DNA of 56,096 bases from Acidobacteria subdivision 13 bacterium RH2 MAG17b. GTDB lineage: Bacteria > Acidobacteriota > Terriglobia > UBA7540. The notes under the pieces were generated by a model, which did no database searches, was not told the origin of the DNA, and saw only the letters and a program-made list of their open reading frames with translations. The translations under genes were made by a program, and so were the position numbers. Where the stretch lies: contig NFUN01000168.1 of assembly GCA_002197525.1 (NCBI GenBank), forward strand, positions 1-56,096, in the 5' to 3' direction. How positions within the stretch are numbered: position 1 is the stretch's first letter; each line of letters starts with the position of its first letter. Of this stretch, positions 50,888-56,096 are shown in pieces.

Positions 50888-52096
50888 CTATGAACTCGAT
50901 GCCAACTTGCCGATCAGGCTGAACATCGGCAGGTACATGGAAATTACCACTCCGCCCACGACCACTCCCAGAATCAAGATGATCATAGGTTCCATCGCGG
51001 TGAGCAGATCCCCGACGGCCACGTCCACTTCGTCTTCGTAAAAGTCGGCCACCTTTTGAAGCATGTTGTCGAGCGCGCCCGTCTGTTCGCCCACGCCGAT
51101 CATCTGCACGACCATGTTGGGGAACGCTTCCGAGGCTTTGAGCGGATCTACGATGGTCTGCCCGCCCTCAACGGCTTTGCGAACGCCGAAGAGCGCCTTC
51201 TCGATGACGGCGTTTCCCGAAGTGCGGGCGGTGATATCCAGGGCTTCGAGCATCGGCACTCCGCTCGTGATGAGCGTCCCGAGCGTGCGGGTGAATCGCG
51301 CCACGGAGATCTTCCGCATCAACATGCCGATGACGGGGATCTTCAGAATGATACCGTCGATCATCATGCGTCCGTTCGGAGTTGCGTAATACCGCTTCAA
51401 CGCGTAGGACAGCCCGAACGAACCCGCAATCACCATCCATGCGAAGCTGCCCACGATGTGGCTGAGGCCGATCACGATGCGCGTCGGCAGAGGCAGCTCC
51501 GCGCCGAGACCGGTGAAAAGGGTGGCAAAGATGGGCACCACTTTCCACAAAAGCAGCATGATGACGCCACCGGCGATCAGCAGCACCGCTACAGGATAAA
51601 TCAAGGCGGACTGCACCGCCCGCTTCAACTTCACGGCCTTCTCGATGTAGGAGGAGAGACGCCGCAGGATTCCGTCCAGGATGCCGCCGGCCTCGCCCGC
51701 CTCCACCATGTTGGTGTAGAGATCGTCAAAAATCTTGGGGTAAAGGCGCAGCGCGTTGGCCAGCGTCGAACCGCTTTCAACCGACTCGCGAACGCCCCGC
51801 AGCGCGGCGGTGAAGTTCTTGCTCTCCTGCTGCGATGCCAGAATCTCCAGGCACTGAACCAGGGGAAGGCCGGCGTCTATCATCACCGAGAACTGCCGCG
51901 TGAAAATGGCCAGGTCCTTGGCCTTCACTTTCCCGATCTTCGGGGTTTTGGTCTCGGACGCAGCGCTTTTGGCGGATGGTGCGCGCTTCGCCGCGGCGAT
52001 GCGCTGCGGCTTTTGCACTCCGCCGGGGGTGAGCACCCGGGCGCTGCCGAGCGCCTGCGCCTTTCCCGTGGTTTGTGGGAACTGGATAGTTGGCAT
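50888..52096 (-). CDS. pilC: Type IV pilus inner-membrane platform protein
   Basis: 402 aa from the ATG at 52096 (GAAGGG upstream); a longer frame adds 34 residues. GspF/PilC family: two GspF domains, each with a paired hydrophobic region. Signatures include IFTRQFSVMIDAGLPLVQCL, LYTNMVEAGEAGGILDGIL, ISVARFTRTLGTLITSGVPM and QMIGVGEQTGALDNMLQK. An Ala/Lys-rich linker (about 30-60) precedes the first domain. It recruits the PilB and PilT motors encoded upstream. Terminal gene of the unit. Confidence 0.95.
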   Translation of the reverse strand: MPTIQFPQTTGKAQALGSARVLTPGGVQKPQRIAAAKRAPSAKSAASETKTPKIGKVKAKDLAIFTRQFSVMIDAGLPLVQCLEILASQQESKNFTAALRGVRESVESGSTLANALRLYPKIFDDLYTNMVEAGEAGGILDGILRRLSSYIEKAVKLKRAVQSALIYPVAVLLIAGGVIMLLLWKVVPIFATLFTGLGAELPLPTRIVIGLSHIVGSFAWMVIAGSFGLSYALKRYYATPNGRMMIDGIILKIPVIGMLMRKISVARFTRTLGTLITSGVPMLEALDITARTSGNAVIEKALFGVRKAVEGGQTIVDPLKASEAFPNMVVQMIGVGEQTGALDNMLQKVADFYEDEVDVAVGDLLTAMEPMIILILGVVVGGVVISMYLPMFSLIGKLASSS

Positions 52097-52194
52097 GGTT
52101 TGTAAATTCCCTTCTTCGCCTTGCCCGCGCAATTCCGCGAGCAGGAAAATCTCTGGGCGCGCCGTCAGGCGCAGCCCGCGCTGGCTAACGCCAC

Positions 52195-53322
52195 TCAACG
52201 CTTAATGGGAGCGTAGGCCACCGGCGGCCGGGATGCTGCCGCGGCCGGGGCGCCCCGGTTAATCATGTCCTGAAGTTCCTCAGGGTTGTTCGAGCGGCCA
52301 AGCGCCGTCTCGATCGTGATCTGCCCCTTTTGATACAGCGAGCAGAGCGACTGGTTGAACGTTTGCATCCCGAATTTGTCCTGGCCCGATTGCATGGCCG
52401 AATAGATTTGGTGGATCTTGTCTTCGCGGATCAAATTGCGAATGGCCGGGTTCGGCGTCAGGATTTCCATGGCCATCGCCCGGCCCTTGCCGTCCGCCTT
52501 GGGCAGCAGGGCCTGGCACAAAATTCCTTCCAACACGAGTGAAAGCTGGGCGCGTATCTGCGACTGCTGCTGCGAGGGAAACACATCGATGATGCGGTTG
52601 ATGGTGGAGGCGGCGGAATTTGTGTGCAAGGTGCCGAACGTCAAATGGCCGGTCTCTGCGATGCGCAACGCGGATTCAATCGTTTCGAGGTCGCGCATTT
52701 CGCCGATCAGCACCACGTCCGGGTCCTCGCGCAGGGCCGCCCGCAGCGCGTTCCCGAAGGAGTGCGTATCCGAGTGCACCTCTCTTTGATTCACCAGACA
52801 CCGCTTGTGAGAGTGCAGAAACTCGATCGGATCTTCGATCGTAATCATGTGCTCGTAGCGGGATTCGTTGATGAGATCCAGCATCGTGGCAAGCGTGGTG
52901 GATTTGCCGCTGCCGGTCGGTCCGGTTACAAGAATCAGACCCCGCGGCTTCTGGCAGAGTTTGCGAAGCACGTTGGGCAGGCCGAGCTGCTCGAAGGATT
53001 TGATTTCAAACGGAATCACGCGGAAGACGGCCGCTGTGGCCCCACGCTGGTTGAACAGGTTGCCGCGGAAGCGGGCTAAGTCCCGGATGCCAAATGAAAA
53101 ATCGAGCTCCAGAGTCTCTTCGAAGCGGTGCTTCTGCGACTCCGTCAGCACGCTGTAGGCCAGTTGCTTGGTCTCCGCGGGACCAAGGGCGGTTATATCC
53201 TCGAGTGGTTTCAACTCGCCGTGGATGCGAATGCGCGGCGGGGAGTTCACGGTGATGTGCAGATCAGAGCCGCCGGTTTCTACCAGGCGTTTCAGCAAGT
53301 CGCTGAGATTCGGTAACTGCAT
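52195..53322 (-). CDS. pilT: Type IV pilus retraction ATPase
   Basis: 375 aa from the ATG at 53322; a longer frame adds 16 residues. Hexameric retraction motor giving twitching motility. GGSDLHITVNSPPRIRIHGE at the N-terminus; Walker A VTGPTGSGKSTTLA; Asp box ITIEDPIEF; Walker B DPDVVLIGEMRDLET; His box TGHLTFGTLHTNSA. The PilT-specific C-terminal segment AIRNLIREDKIHQIYSAMQS is present. A short Pro/Ala-rich tail follows. Lies between pilB (61 bp) and pilC. Confidence 0.96.
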   Translation of the reverse strand: MQLPNLSDLLKRLVETGGSDLHITVNSPPRIRIHGELKPLEDITALGPAETKQLAYSVLTESQKHRFEETLELDFSFGIRDLARFRGNLFNQRGATAAVFRVIPFEIKSFEQLGLPNVLRKLCQKPRGLILVTGPTGSGKSTTLATMLDLINESRYEHMITIEDPIEFLHSHKRCLVNQREVHSDTHSFGNALRAALREDPDVVLIGEMRDLETIESALRIAETGHLTFGTLHTNSAASTINRIIDVFPSQQQSQIRAQLSLVLEGILCQALLPKADGKGRAMAMEILTPNPAIRNLIREDKIHQIYSAMQSGQDKFGMQTFNQSLCSLYQKGQITIETALGRSNNPEELQDMINRGAPAAAASRPPVAYAPIKR

Positions 53323-53383
53323 GGTTTCTCGTCTCGATTGGCCGCAGCGTTTTATCCTGCGCCGCGGCAAGATGACTTGGCGC

Positions 53384-55129
53384 TTAAAGCACGGTCTCGC
53401 GGATCACTTCTTCGATGGTCGTCTGGCCCGCCTTCACCTTGGTCAACCCGCTGCGCCGCAGCGTGATCATGCCCTGTTCCATCGCTTTTCGCCTCAATTC
53501 CAGCGCCGAGGCACCCACCAGGATCATTTCGCGGATTTCGTCCGTGGTTTCCATCACTTCATAGAGGCCCACTCGCCCCTTGTACCCACGCCCTCCGCAG
53601 GTGTTGCAGCCCTTGCCTTTATAAGGCGTCACGCTATGTGCTTCCTCGGACGTGAACCCGGCGTCGAGCATGACCTGCGGCGCGGTGGGGTCCGGCGTTT
53701 TGCAATCCGCACAAATGCGCCGCACCAGGCGTTGGGCGCAGATGAGGTGCACGGAAGTGGCCACAAGAAACGGCTCGATGCCCATGTTCATCAACCGCGA
53801 AATCGTCGAAGGGGCGTCGTTGGTGTGCAGCGTGGAGAGCACCAGGTGGCCGGTAAGCGCGGCCTTGATGGCGATCTCCGCCGTCTCAAAGTCTCTGATT
53901 TCGCCTACCAGAATGATGTTCGGGTCTTGACGCAAAAAGGACCGCAACGCGGCCGCGAAATTCAGCCCGATCTGCTCCTTCATTTGCACCTGGTTGATTC
54001 CTGACAACTGGAACTCCACCGGATCTTCCGCTGTTATGATGTTGGTGTCGTCCTTGTTGAGCTGCGCGATGGAGGAGTAGAGCGTGTTTGTTTTTCCGCT
54101 GCCGGTCGGCCCGGTGACCAGCACCATGCCGTAAGGTTTGAAGATGGCCTTCTGAAATTTTTCCAGAGATTCGGCCTCGAAGCCCAGCTTGGTCATGTCC
54201 AGTCGCAGGTTTTCTTTGTCGAGCAAGCGCATGACGATCTTTTCGCCGTGCAACGTGGGCAAAACCGAAACGCGCAGGTCAAGCTGCTTTCTCCTACCCT
54301 GGTGCATCAGCTTCAGCATGATGCGGCCGTCCTGCGGCAGCCGCTTTTCGGCAATGTCCAGCTTGGCCATGATCTTGACGCGGCTGATGATGGCGTCGCG
54401 CAGCTTCAGGGGCGGAGTCATGACCGTCTGCAGCAGACCGTCGATGCGGTAGCGGACCCGGTACTCCTTTTCATACGGCTCCATGTGGATGTCGCTCGCT
54501 CCGCGCTTCACGGCGTCGGCCAAAACATAATTCACGAGCCGAATTACCGGTGCTTCCTCGGCAGCCTTTTCAATCTCCGCCAGGTTGAGCGTGTCTTCGC
54601 CCGCTTCGTCCAGCTCAACGCTTCCGGTCGCCCCCTCGTCCAGGAAACTGACCAGATCGTCGATTTCCTTCTGGCGTTCCGCATCTTCAACCGTGCCGTA
54701 GTGGCTCTTTATTGCCTCCTCGATGCTAGCCTCGGAAGCAAGCACCGGCTCTACGTTGAATCCGGTTAAGAACTTGACGTCGTCAAGCGCGGAGACATTC
54801 GCCGGGTCGCTCATGGCGAGCGTCAGAGAAGATCCCATCCGCGCCAACGGCAGCACGTGATGTTTCATTGCCGTTTCGACGGGGATCATTCTCACCACCG
54901 CCGGATCGACCGGAAATTCTCTCAGCCTAATAGAAGGTATGCCGTACTGGATGCCAAGCGCTTCGGCCACCTGCTCGTCGGTCACAAAACCCAACTTCAC
55001 CAAAGCCTGGCCGAGTTTGCCGCCGTGCTGCTTCTGGTGGTCGAGAGCCTTCTGGAGCTGCTCGTCATTGATCCGGTTTTCTTTTAGGAGTATTTCGCCC
55101 AGGCGGGCTACCAGGGTTTGCGTACTCAA
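53384..55129 (-). CDS. pilB: Type IV pilus assembly ATPase
   Basis: 581 aa. Extension motor of the type IV pilus (GspE/PilB). An MshEN-like N-terminal domain (LGEILLKENRINDEQLQKAL) may bind c-di-GMP or other ligands. The motor has Walker A VTGPTGSGKTNTLYSSI, ITAEDPVEF, Walker B DPNIILVGEIRDFETAE and TGHLVLSTLHTNDAPS. A zinc tetracysteine site is present (CADCKTP and CNTCGGRGYKG). The ATG overlaps no other gene; pilT follows after 61 bp. Confidence 0.96.
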   Translation of the reverse strand: MSTQTLVARLGEILLKENRINDEQLQKALDHQKQHGGKLGQALVKLGFVTDEQVAEALGIQYGIPSIRLREFPVDPAVVRMIPVETAMKHHVLPLARMGSSLTLAMSDPANVSALDDVKFLTGFNVEPVLASEASIEEAIKSHYGTVEDAERQKEIDDLVSFLDEGATGSVELDEAGEDTLNLAEIEKAAEEAPVIRLVNYVLADAVKRGASDIHMEPYEKEYRVRYRIDGLLQTVMTPPLKLRDAIISRVKIMAKLDIAEKRLPQDGRIMLKLMHQGRRKQLDLRVSVLPTLHGEKIVMRLLDKENLRLDMTKLGFEAESLEKFQKAIFKPYGMVLVTGPTGSGKTNTLYSSIAQLNKDDTNIITAEDPVEFQLSGINQVQMKEQIGLNFAAALRSFLRQDPNIILVGEIRDFETAEIAIKAALTGHLVLSTLHTNDAPSTISRLMNMGIEPFLVATSVHLICAQRLVRRICADCKTPDPTAPQVMLDAGFTSEEAHSVTPYKGKGCNTCGGRGYKGRVGLYEVMETTDEIREMILVGASALELRRKAMEQGMITLRRSGLTKVKAGQTTIEEVIRETVL

Positions 55130-55266
55130 GAACGTGCTCCGTTTATTGGCTTTGGCTGCCGCGGCTCAGAGTTCCCCACTGGCATTGCAATCTTGGTGGT
55201 GAGTTGCAATTGCAGAGGGGCCGCCAACCTTGACATCGTCACTTCGGCGGCATAACTTTAACCCGT

Positions 55267-55995
55267 ATGGCACATGGCGCAAGCACCCCTGGCGGCAGGC
55301 TTCAACCGCCACTCATCCGCTACTATCAGCGGCTATTTGAACACCTCGGCCCACAGGGCTGGTGGCCGGCTCGAACGCGCATGGAAGTAATTTTGGGCGC
55401 TATGCTTACGCAGAATACTTCCTGGAATAATGCTTCGAGGGCGCTCGCTCGCCTAAAGAAGGCCGGCTTGCTGCGCTTGGAATCTCTTCGCCGGGCGAGC
55501 TCTGTGGAGCTTGAGGCCTGCGTGCGGCCATCCGGTTTTTACCGCCAGAAGGCCGCAGCCGTCCGGAACTTTGTAGCCTGGCTCGACCGCGATTATCATG
55601 GCTCGCTCCGCGCGCTGTTTGCCGCACCTGTGGAGCGGGTCCGGAGCGAATTGCTCGGATTGCATGGCGTTGGCCCCGAAACGGCCGACGCCATTCTCCT
55701 CTACGCCGGCCGCAAGCCATTTTTCGTGGCAGACTCCTACACGCGCCGGGTTCTTTCGCGCCACGCCTGGCTGCCGGCTGGCGCGAGCTACGACGCTGCT
55801 CAGGACCTTTTGCACCGGGAACTGCCGCGCGACCAGCAACTCTTCAATGAATTTCACGCGCTGTTTGTGGAAACCGGAAAGCGCTATTGCCGGCAGCAAG
55901 CTCCTAATTGCCAGCCGTGCCCTTTGCGGAAATTCTTGCCGGAGCCGGATTCGCCAACCGCGAGTGTCCCGGCGGGTAGAATGCTCTCGATCTAA
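55267..55995 (+). CDS. HhH-GPD DNA glycosylase, endonuclease III-related, atypical
   Basis: 242 aa. HhH-GPD fold: ILGAMLTQNTSWNNASRALA (the conserved TQ-T region), GFYRQKAAAVRNFVAWL, and the hairpin GLHGVGPETADAILLYAGRK with Asp156 in VADSYTRRVLSRH. At the position of the endonuclease III Lys there is Glu138, so it is likely a monofunctional glycosylase. The iron-sulfur motif is incomplete: Cys208, Cys215 and Cys218 are present, but the fourth Cys is missing. The substrate may be alkylated purines, as in MagIII/AlkA-like relatives, but this is not certain. Confidence 0.8.
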   Translation: MAHGASTPGGRLQPPLIRYYQRLFEHLGPQGWWPARTRMEVILGAMLTQNTSWNNASRALARLKKAGLLRLESLRRASSVELEACVRPSGFYRQKAAAVRNFVAWLDRDYHGSLRALFAAPVERVRSELLGLHGVGPETADAILLYAGRKPFFVADSYTRRVLSRHAWLPAGASYDAAQDLLHRELPRDQQLFNEFHALFVETGKRYCRQQAPNCQPCPLRKFLPEPDSPTASVPAGRMLSI

Positions 55996-56012
55996 TACAA
56001 ACGCATTAAGTG

Positions 56013-56084
56013 GCGTGATGTCTGCTGGTGCGGCGATGTCCTCATCGCCGGTTTTTCGCCGGTGGGGACACCGGCGCACCAGAG
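56013..56084. repeat. Third copy of the GGTGGGGACACCGGC core repeat
   Basis: CTGCTGGTGCGGCGATGTCC, then CTCATCGCCGG and GCCGGTGGGGACACCGGCGC followed by ACCAG, aligns to the core of 2563-2686. The terminal ATAGTGAC ends are not present; instead GTGGCGTGATG and GTGGCGTCACATC flank it. It ends at or past the window edge. Confidence 0.6.
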
Positions 56085-56096
56085 TGGCGTCACATC

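Noticed and set aside
51056-52105. 349-codon ORF opposite pilC
   Set aside because: His/Arg/Asp-rich antisense shadow of a well-supported gene.
53168-54004. 278-codon ORF opposite pilT and pilB
   Set aside because: Spans two real genes of the opposite strand and has no protein-like pattern.
1-56096. CRISPR array
   Set aside because: Repeats seen are dispersed palindromes; none are regularly spaced with unique spacers.

Overview
The window reads as a chromosomal segment of an Acidobacteriota-type bacterium (a didermic, pilus-bearing soil or environmental lineage). This is an inference from content: a PEP-CTERM protein, pilB-pilT-pilC, a membrane pyrophosphatase, lptE, a dense set of exported TPR proteins, and many short palindromic intergenic elements of the kind that litter those genomes. 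No rRNA, CRISPR array, prophage or replication origin was found. Almost all long ORFs are core metabolism or information genes in good reading frames; the accessory material is one insertion sequence, one solitary restriction-modification gene, a broken toxin-antitoxin pair, and gene-poor gaps full of repeats.

Layout. 0.1-1.8 kb (minus): ilvD. 1.8-2.7 kb: gene-free gap with two palindromic elements, an AT-rich structured block and a 20-bp palindrome. 2.7-5.4 kb (minus): hppA, a proton (or sodium) pumping pyrophosphatase. 5.5-7.1 kb: a complete ISNCY-like insertion sequence with inferred 15-bp target duplication, just upstream of hppA. 7.4-11.3 kb (minus): fused type IIG restriction-methylase. 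11.5-14.0 kb: small lipoprotein, Gfo/Idh/MocA oxidoreductase, and nth on the other strand. 14.2-23.9 kb (plus): a long co-directional run: TPR protein, ispE, tRNA-Gln(UUG), prs, rplY, pth, rpsF, rpsR, rplI, dnaB, alr. This is isoprenoid and PRPP supply, then the translation cluster classically linked to dnaB, then peptidoglycan D-alanine.

23.9-31.1 kb (minus): hisA, DinB-family protein, peroxiredoxin, proC, a CmcI-like methyltransferase, then the branched-chain amino acid group ilvB - ACT-domain subunit - ilvC. With ilvD at the left edge the window holds the common three enzymes of valine/isoleucine synthesis; a 59-bp block is shared upstream of ilvD and ilvB. 31.6-33.5 kb: PEP-CTERM protein and a decayed GNAT/DUF1778 toxin-antitoxin pair. 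33.8-36.5 kb (plus): acyl-CoA ligase and murB. 36.5-38.7 kb: a cytochrome c remnant, a small membrane protein, and a 1.2 kb gap with a near-consensus sigma-70 promoter, a 149-bp MITE and an AT-rich sORF with a terminator.

38.7-42.6 kb (plus): mutS and anmK with a 4-bp ATGA overlap. 42.8-46.2 kb (minus): DUF465 protein, psd, pssA, a catalytically degenerate aspartate-semialdehyde dehydrogenase homologue and lptE, tightly overlapping: phosphatidylethanolamine synthesis coupled to an LPS-assembly lipoprotein. 46.4-48.4 kb (plus): a polytopic membrane protein and an exported helical-repeat protein. 48.5-50.8 kb: lipA (minus) and an aminotransferase (plus). 50.9-55.1 kb (minus): pilB, pilT, pilC, the motor and platform of type IV pili. 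55.3-56.0 kb: an unusual HhH-GPD glycosylase; the window ends in another palindromic repeat.

Starts were re-chosen where a Shine-Dalgarno, an alignment to the family N-terminus, or overlap logic argued for it; these choices are stated per gene. Family assignments rest on motifs read by eye; no database search was possible.
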